Positions 22,575-33,347 of a stretch of DNA of 64,000 nt are shown here, piece by piece (the first letter of the stretch is position 1; each line of letters starts with the position of its first letter). The stretch lies in the NCBI RefSeq assembly GCF_027943255.1, contig NC_072897.1, positions 37,050,044-37,114,043 of the forward strand, given 5' to 3'. The position numbers and the translations under genes are program-made. This stretch comes from Anastrepha obliqua (lineage: Eukaryota; Arthropoda; Insecta; Diptera; Tephritidae). Under the pieces are notes generated by a model. It was not told where the DNA came from, searched no databases, and was given only the letters and a program-made list of their open reading frames with translations.

Positions 22575-23585
22575 CTGGCCTCAGTACCTTCTCGGGGTTG
22601 GATACTACCTCCAAGTCACCCTTCTCCACTTCCTGTATATTGAGGGAGGCTTCCAGGATCTCTTCTATACCGAGATCCTTTTCCACCTCCCCCGCAGCGA
22701 GCGTGTTGTGGTTGTCATCTGTCGGCTTGCGCTTTTTGAGGCGAAGGTGCACGCTACCAACTCCCCAAGCCATCCTCCCGAATCGCGCGTAAAGCAGGTC
22801 CTCTGCCGGCTTGTTGATTTGGATGATGTAGCCCTGGCCACCATCAGCAGTTGCTGGTTTTGCCACACTCAACACTTTCCAATCGTCTGTCGGCACGTCC
22901 GTGTTTTGTCGTTGTAGTAGTCGCAGCGCATATTCCGGTTTTACCACTCGCGGAATGAAAACCTTTGCCTTCGGTATTGAGGGAATGCAGCTGCGATCAA
23001 CAATTTCCAGTGATGCCCCCTCCCACAGGCCGTGAAGCGCTTTTACCGCTTCCTTTAGCCATGTGAGCGTGGGGTCATCCTTGCATTTTATGATTTTGAC
23101 GCCGCTGAATCACCCTGCTCCGTCGAATGCTGGCATGGGTGCGTCCGGCTCTGCGTCCATTTTTGTAAACAAGGTTTCCAGTAGCTTCATCTCCACTACC
23201 TTCCACCGTTCCTGCGACATTCGCCCCAGCTGGTCGCTACGGTCAGTGAGTGCCACTATGAGGTGTCTCTTGGCAATTTCACTGGCCGCTGCCGCTGCTT
23301 TCGACGTCGTAGGTCTTTCGTCATTGTTTTTCGGTTTAGCCGTCTCGTGCCTGTGCTTCTGCTTTTTTGATGGCCCTGAGGCCTCACTATCCGCAGAACG
23401 CTGCCCCTTGATGGCTAGCTCTTCTTCGATTTTGTTCGCATATTTCGGATTGGAAGCCGCGAACATTGGCTTTGTTGCGTAGAAGGCCCGGCCATTTTTG
23501 ATCTCCGCTCTGGCCCAAGCCAACTGTTCCTCCTCTTGCTTCGTCAGGTTGGACTTGCTGCCAAATCGGTCACAAACTTTGACCG
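22537..23585 (-). pseudogene. I/Loa-type LINE ORF1, 5'-cut, one in-frame TGA
   Basis: One frame runs from the TSD at 23586 to a stop at 22537 with a single TGA at 23107-23109. It begins KVCDRFGSKSNLTKQEEEQ without its own start Met. It has a basic, low-complexity stretch (GPSKKQKHRHETAKPKN), and then a conserved C-terminal region with LTWLKEAVKALHGLWEGA, FIPRVVKPEYALRLLQRQN and DDWKVLSVAKP. This is the nucleic-acid-binding ORF1 type that accompanies ORF2 in I/Loa LINEs. The open frame that continues upstream to 23634 reads into the host LINE and is not native. The last 38 bases overlap ORF2. Confidence 0.8.
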
Positions 23586-23598
23586 ATGTTATGGGGGA
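23586..23598. repeat. Target-site duplication, right copy
   Basis: ATGTTATGGGGGA, the partner of 18900-18912. Confidence 0.9.
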
Positions 23599-24480
23599 AA
23601 TGGCAACTATTTTCCAAACGGAAGTTTTTGCCATCCTGAAAGTAGGCGAATGGATAATCCAGAGGAGATGGAGCGGGAAACAGATTGGAGTTTTCAGCGA
23701 AAGTCAGGCGGCACCGAAGGCCCTGGAGAACGCGAAGCAAACCTCAAAGATTGTTGAGGAATGTAAGTAGAATCTTAATTCTGTTGCAAGACAAAACAGG
23801 CTTGTACTTATATGGGTTCTAGGGCACTCCGGTGTTCAAGGAAACGAAATCGCCGATGAATTGGCCAACCGTGGATCAGCGGTTCTCCCATAAGGGCCAG
23901 AGCCAATAATTGGAATAAGTTCCACAGGAATCATGAATTGGATCAGCGATTATGTAGGCAATCTACATAAAGAGCGATGGTTAGTTCCAGAACGCTGCAG
24001 AACTGTAAAGGGTTTTGTGACAAGTCCGAACAGAAAACTATCAAACTTTCTACTAAAACTTGGAAGGAAAGACGTTGGGTTGATGGTCGGTATCATTACA
24101 GGGCACAACCCATGGGGTCAGCATATGACCACTATTGGAATCATAGAGGACCCAATGTGCCTGTCGTGCTTGGAGGGGGCGGATAGCACTGAGCACTTTC
24201 TCTGTGAGTGTCCTGCCTTTGCTAGAGCACAGCTACGAGTAATGGCTTCCGATGTCTTGGGAATGAGTAATATTCGTTCTCTGAAACTGGAGGATATTTA
24301 CAGATTTCCCAAAGAATCTGGAAAGTTCTCACAGGACTACCTACGTCTATCTCTATTCTTTCCTATCTCTTTCTCTCATACTTTTCTCCTTCCCTCCTTG
24401 ACTATCTACCTTCTATCCAGAGCTTTACATACAATGGGCTTTTTAGCCTGAGTATTTAGGAGCCACCAAATCTCCTGGTG
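23599..24480 (+). pseudogene. I/Loa-type LINE ORF2, part 2 (RNase H and C-terminus)
   Basis: Continues the LINE cut at 18899. RNase H boxes are TIFQTEVFAILKVGEW (23605 on), SESQAAPKAL and LGHSGVQGNEIADELAN (about 23820). After a TAA at 23890-23892, a long frame gives LLKLGRKDVGLMVGIITGHN and a zinc-finger-like CLSCLEGADSTEHFLCEC (about 24158), ending at 24451. The joined 16155-18899 plus 23599-24480 is about 3.6 kb with the normal domain order, confirming that it is one element split in two. Confidence 0.85.
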
Positions 24481-25103
24481 CTCCTTGGCTCGACCTTTTC
24501 AAATTTCAAAAAATGTTAATACTGGACTGACAGTCAACATATTTGACAGTCGTATTTATACTTATACCTCATCCTACTGTTTTAGGTACACGACTAGTAT
24601 ATTAGTTTCTTATTTTGCTGTTTAGGAAAATCATGTTTATCTTTTGTTATTCTTAAAATACATATGTTAATCTTTTGTTTTTCCTAAAGTACATATGTTT
24701 GGATTTGTTCAGCCCTGCATGTTTATACTTAGAGTTTACTTAACTATTTTTATTTATTACTTGTGAATGAAATCATTCCTTAAATTAAATCGTCCCGATT
24801 TATACCGTATTAATGTTCTTGCCTAAATATTTTTTACAGTTATTCACTCTAGTGTAAACATTGTTGCAAAGGGAAATTTCCTTTTTTTATTTGCTTAGTT
24901 CTAACTGGTGTGAATTTAAATAGTTTACAATGATTATTTATGATAGGATATTTGTAAATAACAGTGATAGGATTTTTAGTTCATATTAAATATTTGTTCG
25001 TATGATGTGGTAATTTTTTGCCAATTAGTTAAGTAGAATAATAATATTAATTCGTCAAATAAATATGCATCGTCGGTTCTAGTTAGAATATATTTCCTGT
25101 TAG
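24481..25103. other. AT-rich, no gene; possible LTR of the Gypsy element
   Basis: No coding signal. It lies just beyond the 3' end of the minus-strand Gypsy pol, where an LTR or env would be expected. I cannot find a second copy to define an LTR, and there is no env-like frame. Confidence 0.4.
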
Positions 25104-26815
25104 TTATGGTTGTTGGTTGTTATTTTGGTGTCTCCTTCTGCTTGAATTGCGATTATGACTAGTAATATCAGGTAATTCATTGTCGTCTAATGTAACTGTG
25201 TAATTTTTTACGTTGTCTTTGTGAATAACTTTTCCCTCCTTAGTCAAAATCGTGTCCTCGCGATCTTCCTGCACTACGTAGTTTTTGTAACGACTGTCGC
25301 TTTTACTTCTGATGTTAGTCCTTAACACCAATATCTGGTGTCCTTGTTTAAAAGTTCGGTGTTTAGTTCCCTGGTTTAGACGTTGTAATGTTTTCTCCGA
25401 TACGTCTTTCAATGTTTTTACTGTGTCTTCCTTGTTGTATGTTATTAGGTTAAAATGTATATCCTTGGTTTTTTTTGTGACGGTATGGGTTGTGTTGTTC
25501 AATTCCTTTATAGCTACAAATAGCTCTTCGGTTGCTAATGTTATATTCTTTATTTTTAATATTCTTGCCAATTCTGATATGGAATTGTGCGTTCGTTCTA
25601 CCTAACCGCTTGCCTTTGATCTATATATTGGTGTCTGTATTTTATTGATATTGTATTTTATACACATTTGTTTTAACATTGGTTTATTCAGACAACTTTT
25701 GTTATCTGTCATGAGTCGGTTACAGTTCAGAAAATTCTTGATAAGAATTTCTTCTATTCTTTTGTCCATTTCTGTTTTTGAGTCTTATTGTCTGATAGTT
25801 ATGTATTTTGGTTGTGTTGGTACGTCTGATTCTTTTAATGGTTCTCTTGTGGGATTCCGTTCGTATTTGCCGTAAAGACAAGCTCTGCACTTTTTGTTGT
25901 ATGCCTTACATTGTTGTTTTATGTTCGGTCAATAGTATTGTTCTAGTAGTTCTTTTACATTATTTTTGTATCCCCTGCGTGCTCGCTCGTGTGTTTGTTT
26001 AACTAATTCTAACTGTCTATCTGGTTGTGTTATGTCTTAGAGTTTATGTGGTGTATATTCGAATTTTATATCTGTGAACGTGTTTTTTATAATTTGTCCG
26101 TATATAAATAAATCGTCAGCTGTTGTGTGTATTGCTGCGATTTTGTGCGGCTGCAAAAACCTTTTTAATTCGGATATCAGATAATTTTCGTCAGTAAAGG
26201 TTATTGTGTGACGTATTTTACTTCGAAATATAATACGCGAACTTGTCTCATTCTTTTGTGTGTTTGGTATCAATTCAATTTGGATACCGTAAGCATTTAG
26301 TGGTTGGCGTACTGCGTGGATTATGTCGTTGTATGAACTATCAGATGAGTGTACTGTACCTATAGAAAATGTGTGAATTATTTGTCATGACAAGGCGTTG
26401 GCTACAACATTCTGTGCGCCTGGTTTATACATGACTTTTGCTCCATAATCTTCGATAAAATTTTTCCATCTCTCAAGTTTATGATTCGGATTCTTATCCG
26501 ATATGGCGTAAGTACGCGATTGGTGGTCGGTAAAAAATGTTAAGTCGCCTATGCCGTATATGTAATTTCGTAATTTTTGTAGCGACCATATACAAGCGAG
26601 TAACTCTTTCTCGTTGGTACTATAATTTTGTTCTGTGGTACTGAGTGTGCGTGATGAAAAATAAATTGGATTTTTATTTTGACTCAATACAACTCCAATG
26701 ACTATATTGAAAGCGTCTGTAATGAGTTCAAAAGCTTTCTCATAATTTGGCTGGTATAATTCCACCTGCTCCTTTAAGCAGTTTTTCAGTTTATTTATGG
26801 CTTTTATGGAAGGTT
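25104..26815 (-). pseudogene. Gypsy-type LTR retrotransposon pol: RNase H and integrase part
   Basis: Minus strand, 5' to 3': RNase H (CLKEQVELYQPN, LITDAFNIVIGVVLSQ, PIYFSSRTLSTTEQNY, FFTDHQSRTYAIS, YKPGAQNVVANALS), ending at about 26385. A linker region runs to about 26040. Integrase remnants lie near 25600-26000 (IYRSKASG after stops). The integrase C-terminal tail is at 25571-25104 (KEDTVKTLKDVSEKTLQRLN, KVIHKDNVKNY). The pattern is that of the 17.6/297-like group of insect Gypsy elements. The RT and gag are missing. At about 26815 the sequence changes to an RTE LINE. Stops and frame changes are present; no env seen. Confidence 0.8.
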
Positions 26816-28420
26816 TTAAGACCGGGGCGTTTTCCTGTAAAAACAAAAACGGCGATCTGGTGACTGACATCCAGAGCATTCTTAAATTATGGAGGGAGCA
26901 CTTCTCGAACCTGTAAAGCAGTGATAGCTGCACGAGGTGAGAATAGCGATAACGCGTCTAAGGAACAACGAAGCCGCGGGCGCCGACGGACTGCCGGCTG
27001 AGCTATTCAAACATTACGGCGAGGAGCTGTTAAGGTGCATGCAGCAGCTTCTATGCAATATATGGTCGGATTAAGGTATGCCTGCCGATTGGAATTTAAG
27101 TGTGCTCTGCCCAGTTCATAAGAAGGGCGATCCTGCAATCTGTGCCAATTACCGCGGGATTAGTCTTCTAAGTATCGCGTATAAGGTTCTAGCGAGCGTA
27201 TTGTGTGAAAGCCTGAAGCCCACCGTCAACGAACTGATTGGACTTTATCAGTGTGGCTTTAGACCTGGAAAGTCTACCATCGACCAAATATTCACAACAT
27301 GCCAAATCTTGGAAAAGACCCATGAAAGGAGAATCGACACCCACCATCTTTTCGTCAATTTCAAAGTTGCATTCGACAGTACAAAAAGGATTTACCTATA
27401 TGCCGCGATGTGTGAATTCGATATCCCCGTAAAACTAATACGGCTATGCAAGATGATGTTGCTCAACACCAGCAGCGCCGTCAGAATTGGGAAGGACCTC
27501 TCCGAGCCGTTTGATACCAAACGAAGTTTCAGACAAGGTGAATCGCTGTCGTGTGACTTCTTTAACCTGATGTTGGAGAGGATCGTACGAGCCGTAGAAC
27601 TTAATCGCTCGGGCACAATTTTTTAAAAGAGCGTACAACTGTTGGCGTATCCCGATGATATCGACATCATCGGCCGTAACAACCGTGCTGTTAGCTCTGC
27701 CTTCGCCAAACTGGATAAAGAGGCAAAGCGAGTGGGTCTGGTGCTGAACGAGGACAGAACGAAGTACCTCCTCTCGTCAAACAAACAGTAGGCGCACTTG
27801 CGTATCGGCACCCACGTCACTGTTGACAGTTATGATTTCGAGGTTGTAAGGGACTTCGTATACTTAGGAACCAGCATTAACACCAATAACAATGTCAGCC
27901 TTGAAATCCAACGTAGAATCTCTCTTGCCAACAAGTGCTACTTTGGACTAAGTAGGCAACTGAGTAGTAAAGTCCCCTCTCGACGAACAAAACTAACACT
28001 CTACAAGACTATCATCATGCCCGTCCTAACGTATGGCGTAGAAGCGTGGGCGATGACAACATCCGATGAAACGACGCTTGGAGTGTTTGAGAGAAAGATT
28101 CTGCATAAGATTTTTGGACCTTAGCACGTTGGAAACGGCGATTATCGACATAGCGCAGCGAATAAAGATCCAGTGGCTACGTTGGCTGGGTCATGTCGTC
28201 CGAATGGATACAAACGCTCAGGCTTTGAAAGTATTCGATGCGGTACCAGCTGGTAGTAGCAGAGAAGAAGGAAGGTCTCCTCTGCGTTGGAAAGATCAGG
28301 TGGAGAAGGACTTGGCTTCCCTTGGTGTGTCCAATTAGCGCCGGTTAGCACGAGAAAGAAACGACTGGCGCGCTTTGTTAAACTCGGCCAAAATCACGTA
28401 TTTAGAAGAAGAATGCAGGA
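26816..28420 (+). pseudogene. RTE-type LINE, 5'-truncated
   Basis: Starts in the pre-RT linker (GAFSCKNKNGDLVTDIQ). RT boxes are NYRGISLLSIAYKVLAS (27148 on), YQCGFRPGKSTIDQIF, HHLFVNFKVAFDST, FDTKRSFRQGESLSCDFFN, and the catalytic site at about 27640, which reads AYPDDIDIIG instead of YADD. C-terminal parts include YLGTSINTNNNVSLEIQRRI and TLGVFERKILHKIFGP, then QWLRWLGHVVRMDT in another frame. Stops lie after SGTIF (27626) and after SSNKQ (27789). The end near 28400 has the family's GGCCAAAATC and a short GAAGAA run. Confidence 0.85.
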
Positions 28421-28432
28421 GATTGATTGGAT

Positions 28433-29250
28433 TTAGGTTGGCGCAATGCCCAAGCTGGCGAAGAAAGGAGCGCCCAGTGACCTTAGTCGTCTCGCTGCCA
28501 AACCCGGACATTTACAGAGAAAGTGCTCTACAGCCTCCTTCTCTGAAAGGTACCCACAGCTTCTGCAATGGGGGTAAATTGTAACCCTAGCTTTTCCACG
28601 TGTGTGCCGACCGTCCATGGACCGGTAAACACACCTACGAGTTTGGAACTTGAATGGCCAGGAGTCCAAAGGACTTTCTGAGTCCTTCGTATATCGTATT
28701 AGGGCCAAAGGGTTTTCGAAATAGCACATGAAGAAATGGAGATCCATCATTTCTGCGCTTTCCTGAGAAATAATTTGTACAGCTCCCCTTTAACAACTGT
28801 CAAGGGGATGCCGATGACCGGATAGGAGGTCTCTGAGGCCAATTTAGGCCCCTTCCTGGCAGGCTCATCAGCAATATCATATCCCTCTATGTTCCTATGT
28901 CCTGGAACTCAGATCAGAGAAATGTTACCTGCACACCCAAGAGATTTGATCTCCTCCTTACAGGAGCTTACTAATTTCGTTCGGCACCATGGCGTGGTCA
29001 GAGCCTTAATCGCGGCTGGACTATAAGAGAAAATGTTAATATCACCCACGCTCCCGCGTTCCCTAAGCATTTTGCATGCTTGCAGGATCGCAAAGACTTC
29101 CGCCTCAAAAACACTAGCAGTATTCGACAGTTTAAAGGAGATAGATAAATTGGCTGATTTAGAGAAGACCCCTGCTACGACTCCTAATTCCATGTTGGAA
29201 CCGTCAATGAAGACAGAGGTGCAACCTTCGGTTCAGATTTTCCCCACTAT
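28433..29250 (-). pseudogene. I/Loa-type LINE RNase H and C-terminus
   Basis: Minus strand: DGSNMELGVVAGVFSKSAN, VFEAEVFAILQACKMLRE, INIFSYSPAAIKAL (Asp of the usual TDSQAA changed to Tyr), then GCAGNISLI (29193-28909). Further on come YPHCRSCGYLSEKEAVEHFL with CKCPGLAARRLRSLGAPF (to 28433). This is the RNase H plus Cys/His knuckle that ends I/Loa-type ORF2 proteins. The RT is absent. The stretch between the pieces is broken. Confidence 0.7.
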
Positions 29251-29385
29251 CCAAATCTACATATTTGGAAAGATTTCCCTAGCACGACCCTTAAACTATA
29301 GTTTGCGGATAGAGAGATGTGTTCAAAGTTCGGAGAAATACGGTGTTAACTCCCCGAAAATGCTACCATGACCCTTGAGAGATTG

Positions 29386-30350
29386 CCTCCAGAGCTGCGA
29401 TGGAAATAACGTAAAAGTCGATGGGAAGTATGTGCAAAAGGACATTCAGGGCAGCACTGGGGCAAGTTTTCCATTATCCGGTGATGTCAATGCATGCAGT
29501 CCTTTGCATTTGTGCAATTATAGCCCTTCCACCAAACTGGGAATCCATACGTTAAGCCGAACGACCTACCGCAACGCAGAATTTTTGGTGAATGGGCTCT
29601 TGGAAAGTTGGCCGAAGATCCACTTTTTTATCGAAAAATTGTGTTCAGCGACGAAGCTCCTTTTTGGATCAATAGGTACATAAATAAGCAGAATTGTCGA
29701 CTTTGGAGTGAAGATCAGCCAGAAGAATTGCAAGAAATACCAATGTATCCAGAAAGGGTCACAGTTTTGTGTTGTTTTATGGGCATGAGGTATCATTGGA
29801 CCGTACTTCTTCAAAGATGCTGCGAATCGTAACGTAACTGTGAATGGTGAGCGCTACCGTGAAATTACATCCAACTTTTTTTTCCCCAAAATGCAAGAGC
29901 TTAACTTGCAAGACACGTGATTTCAGCAAGACATGTGGTTTCAGCAAGACGGTGCCACATGCCACACAGCACGTGTAACAATGGACTTGTTGAGAGGCGA
30001 GTTCGGTGAACATTTTATTTCACGTTCAGTACCTGTCAATTGGCCACCCAGATCGTGCGATATAACGCTTTTAGATTATTTTTCGTGGGGCCATGTTAAA
30101 GCTCATGTCTATTCAGACAAGCCTGCTTCAATTAACGCATTGGAAGACAACATTAAAACATTTACATATATGTGAGATACCGGCCGAAACATTGGAAAGA
30201 GTATGCCAAAATTGGACTAAGCGGGTGGACCAATTGAAGCGCAGTCGCGGTCAACATTTGCATGAAATAATCTTCAAACATTAAATTATACGGTACTACC
30301 GATTTAAATACAAATTTCATGCATTTTTCTGAATTTTATAGCTCTTAAAA
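29386..30350 (+). pseudogene. Tc1/mariner-type transposase (NWPPRSCD group), broken
   Basis: Plus strand: LGSWPKIHFFIEKL in one frame, then RKIVFSDEAPFWINRYINKQ (first catalytic Asp, about 29640), [28 protein letters not shown], then WFQQDGATCHTAR (second Asp, 29937 on), SVPVNWPPRSCDITLLDYFSWG (third Asp), and a tail ending HLHEIIFKH at 30284. By my count 36 residues separate the last two Asp. Several frameshifts, with a duplicated FQQD-like stretch at about 29920-29940. A terminal stretch ATAGCTCTTAAAAATTCACC follows at about 30339. Confidence 0.75.
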
Positions 30351-30734
30351 ATTCACCCTTTACTTATTTGAATTATAAGCACCAACATTCGAAATCAAAG
30401 TGAGTTTAATGTTCCTTGCTTTAATTTTAAAACAAGAGTTTAAACCAAATACATTATAAAACGACCTCACATTTTGGTGCGTGCGTTCTGTAAATTTAGA
30501 ACTTTATACAAATTTGATGAAAATTGTTTATAATTTCTTGTGTTGGAACTAATTTTAGACAAGAATTAATAGAGCGTTTGTTTTGGTATATTGATATACA
30601 TATGTATAATACACATATATAAATATATATATTAAGCTACTCATATTTGTACATAAGTTCAATTCCATCTTGAATTCTTATGATGTTACACGTACATACA
30701 TATGCACCGCAGCAACCATGACCCTCACGACGCA
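30351..30734. other. AT-rich, nothing recognised
   Basis: Low-complexity AT-rich DNA after the mariner relic, with ATATATA-type runs at 30600-30640. No gene or repeat boundary seen. Confidence 0.5.
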
Positions 30735-30855
30735 TCGCCTTATGTTGTTGTAACAGCATAAACATTCCCCATACTTACATACGGGGAATGCTGCTGTAGT
30801 GGCAATCCTTGGCCGGATATAAATCCGGGCCGTTTCGGTTACGTAGAACCGAGTG
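30735..30855 (-). repeat. Short non-autonomous element with hairpin and LINE-type 5' head
   Basis: Contains a 12-bp stem hairpin (CATTCCCC...GGGGAATG, 30766-30793) and then CCTTGGCCGGATATAAATCC, CCGTTTCGGTTACGTAGAACC. The latter block is similar to the 5' end of the minus-strand LINE at 57190-57285 (CCTTGGCCGGG...TTCCGGTAACGTAGA). The GTTGTTGTAACAGCA side resembles that LINE's 3' tail at 53745-53775. It looks like a SINE-like or internally deleted derivative that keeps both ends of a LINE. Confidence 0.5.
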
Positions 30856-31879
30856 CCGTGGAAACGTCACATCGCCTTATCATATCTACATGCAATAATT
30901 AGGGAGTAAATACCCGAATGATCGAATTCCGGCCTAACGTATGTATGCTCAAACAATTCTCTTTTGTTGTTGTACAGCACAACAAAAAAAATTCTTTGAT
31001 AAGTTCGAGCTCATATTTCTAGGAGCAAAAAACTTTCATTCATAGCCACCCATATGCCAATTTTTCTGAATGATGACAAAAATTTATATCTAAGATTGAA
31101 GAAATCAAATCAAAATAGTCAACACTGGAATATTTCTTACAGAAATATTTGCGAATATTTGGTAAATCGTGAATTTGTGTCATGTCGAATGGTCGCGGCT
31201 CGGTATTAATGTTTGCACCCATATATAAGTTAACAGCCAAATCATCGAACGTCCCTCGCAATGAATTCACCGAGCAACCCGCGCGCAAACAATGTCGCTG
31301 AACCCGACCACATATGCAACATAAACAAAATAATGTGAGTCGGAGCAACGGCCAGCCGTTTCTGTTGTGTCGCAAGCGTTGGAATTCTGATCGGAAATAT
31401 GCTGAGTCGGTTTTACAGACCACAAGCCCATGGCATGATCTTTATGTACTTATTATGTATTTAGGTTTAGATTCATATTTCCATTTATGTACTTAGCTTT
31501 AGTCTATTATTCATTCCATTCTTATAATCAGTTTTGTCCAGACAATTGTTTAATAAAGAACGATTGACTTTACTCCGGCACGCCGCCGTTAATATTTGAT
31601 GTATTGATTTACACTGTTGAGCCACAAGGCCAATAGTCCAACAAAGGGGACGAAGTCAAGTCTCCCAACCTAACGTCCTAAAGCTAATTAGAATCAAGAA
31701 GTAGCTGAGACGTGTCAGCAACACCCGCCGCTGGACCAAGGCATCATCACTGCTCCAGAGGGAAAGTGAACAACATATAACTTATATATGTAAATATGTC
31801 TTCTAAATGCTCGTCGACCGCAGCTGCTGCTCGTCAAGTGCGCTCATGAGTGTACATAAAATGCAGAGCACAACAAGAA
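30856..31879. other. Unassigned DNA, possible LTR remnant
   Basis: Open frames here show no family signal. An AATAAAG at about 31552 followed by CTCCGGCACGCCGCCG, then a GAGCCACAAGGCCAATAG stretch, could be part of an LTR, but I find no second copy. No gene called. Confidence 0.35.
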
Positions 31880-32975
31880 GGATATTATAAAAAAGTTCTG
31901 TCCCGTACATTTCAAGACTAGGAGACAACTTCGAAACAATTATTTTTGTTCGCTAATAGTAGGTAAATAGTTAATTAGTATGCTACTTTACGTATGTAGT
32001 TCTCCAATTGATAAAAAGTGAACAAAAACATATGTATATATCTGAAAAGTTAGAGACTTACTCTGAAATAAGATTGCGGCTTATTTGGAGGTTACTGTAC
32101 TCACACACATACATTCAGCCTTCGGACGAAGCCGAAAGTGCCAAATATTTAATATTGAAGTGTTAGTGAGCTGTGCCTATAAATGTGCGCTGGATTTCTT
32201 GAGAATTTTTAGCGAACGGTAATATTTTTGCTGTGGCAAGTGCACGCAGCCGCATAAGTACATATATAGAATATATGTAAATTCACATATTTGAATTGAA
32301 TTTCCATATGCCTTCTTCCTGTGTGCCTGGTAATGAATCAATTCTCTATGAAGGGTTTGATTTGGTTGAAGGGAATTCAAATTCAACAAAGTTTTACAGA
32401 AGATGTCCTAATATATGTATAGTATGTATATATTTTTGGCTGATTTGCTCTTTCTAATAATACGTTCACATATAAGTAGATGATCTTCTTTTTCGCGTTT
32501 AACTCAAAATCCGTAATTAAAAAACGCGATTTCCCATATAAAATTTCTCTTCCAAAATCTGAGATTATAAAATAATCCTAGATAATAACGATACTTTTCG
32601 ACATACAACCCTGTGTTTTCTGAGTTATCAATAATTATTATCACGAATGTAAGGAGAAACATCAAAATAAAAACGAAATGAAATGGATACCGGCAAAGAA
32701 AACAGGTCTTTATAAGTCTCTTTTGAACTGTTTTTTAGGATAAAGTGCATGTAGCTTAGTCTACAGTGTTAACATTCTTTCTTCCTACTTACAAACGAAT
32801 TTTGTTGAACTGCTGTTTAATTTCACCAGTTGAGTATATTTCTGTTAACTTTTGGTGAACAATATGTCTGTGGTGAGCCACGTGCGCAAAACGAGTACCG
32901 CTCAAAATTCCACGCGTTCCCGTCATTGAGACTTCTCTATACATTAAACAGAAAATACGTGGACAGGTTACAGCA
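31880..32975. repeat. Unclassified interspersed repeat, uninterrupted copy A
   Basis: Matches, in the same order, the DNA on both sides of the Helitron: 31890-32300 with 41330-41700, and 32300-32975 with 49493-49870. Shared landmarks are TAGTTAATTAGTAT, GTAGTTCT(T/C)CAATTGATAA, GCGCTGGATTTCTTGAGAA, CTTCCTGTGTGCCTG and TTCC(C/T)GTCATTGAGACT. It lacks the Helitron, so it acts as an empty site. No clear coding sequence or ends were seen. Confidence 0.75.
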
Positions 32976-33019
32976 AACAATAAATTCAACGTTTTCGAAG
33001 ATTATAAACACTACAACTT

Positions 33020-33347
33020 TTTGAATTCTTGTTTGGTGCAAAGATGCGAATTAAATGTAATCACCAAATACAATATCTCATCCATCAGGAAATCACAACA
33101 ACATTTAATAGCGAGCGTTCTGAACAACGTAAACTGTCGAAATTACAAATTTCAGCAAGAAAACAAAAACATCTATAATCTCAGACGTAAACCAGCGCAT
33201 CAATACCAAATCGGTGATTTGGTAGCAATAAAGCATACACAATTTGGCAGTGGCCTTAAGTTGAAACCATAATTTTTGGGTCCCTACCAAATAACGAGAA
33301 CCAAAGGTAACAACTATTTAGTATGATGTACAAAATTTTACAAATTC
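33020..33347 (+). pseudogene. Gypsy-type integrase C-terminus
   Basis: Plus strand: QQENKNIYNLRRKPAHQY, QIGDLVAIKHTQFGSGLKL, a stop, then FLGPYQITRTKGNNYL. This is the GDLVAI...FLGPY module of the integrase C-terminal domain of Gypsy elements, different from the two other Gypsy copies here. It is cut at about 33347 by a mariner on the other strand. Confidence 0.65.

Larger units (their letters stand above)
18913..23585 (-). mobile_element. I/Loa-type LINE inserted in another LINE, 4,673 bp
   Basis: Bounded by a perfect 13-bp TSD. On the minus strand it runs from ORF1 (cut at its 5' edge, no 5' UTR seen) through ORF2 to a 3' UTR of about 80 bp. It ends in three TAACC units (GGTTAGGTTAGGTTAG on the plus strand at 18913-18928). 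With only one stop in ORF1 and one base loss in ORF2, it is one of the youngest elements in the window. Confidence 0.9.

Noticed and set aside
23063..23482. 139-codon plus-strand open frame
   Set aside because: Antisense of the LINE ORF1 at 22537-23585.
24481..25103. env gene of an errantivirus-like Gypsy element
   Set aside because: The stretch after pol has no open frame with signal peptide, cleavage site or membrane anchor.
31040..31423. 127-codon minus-strand open frame as a gene
   Set aside because: No family pattern, no splice or start context, and low-complexity ends.
31500..31870. Solo LTR
   Set aside because: A poly(A)-type signal is present but no defined ends, duplication or second copy were found.
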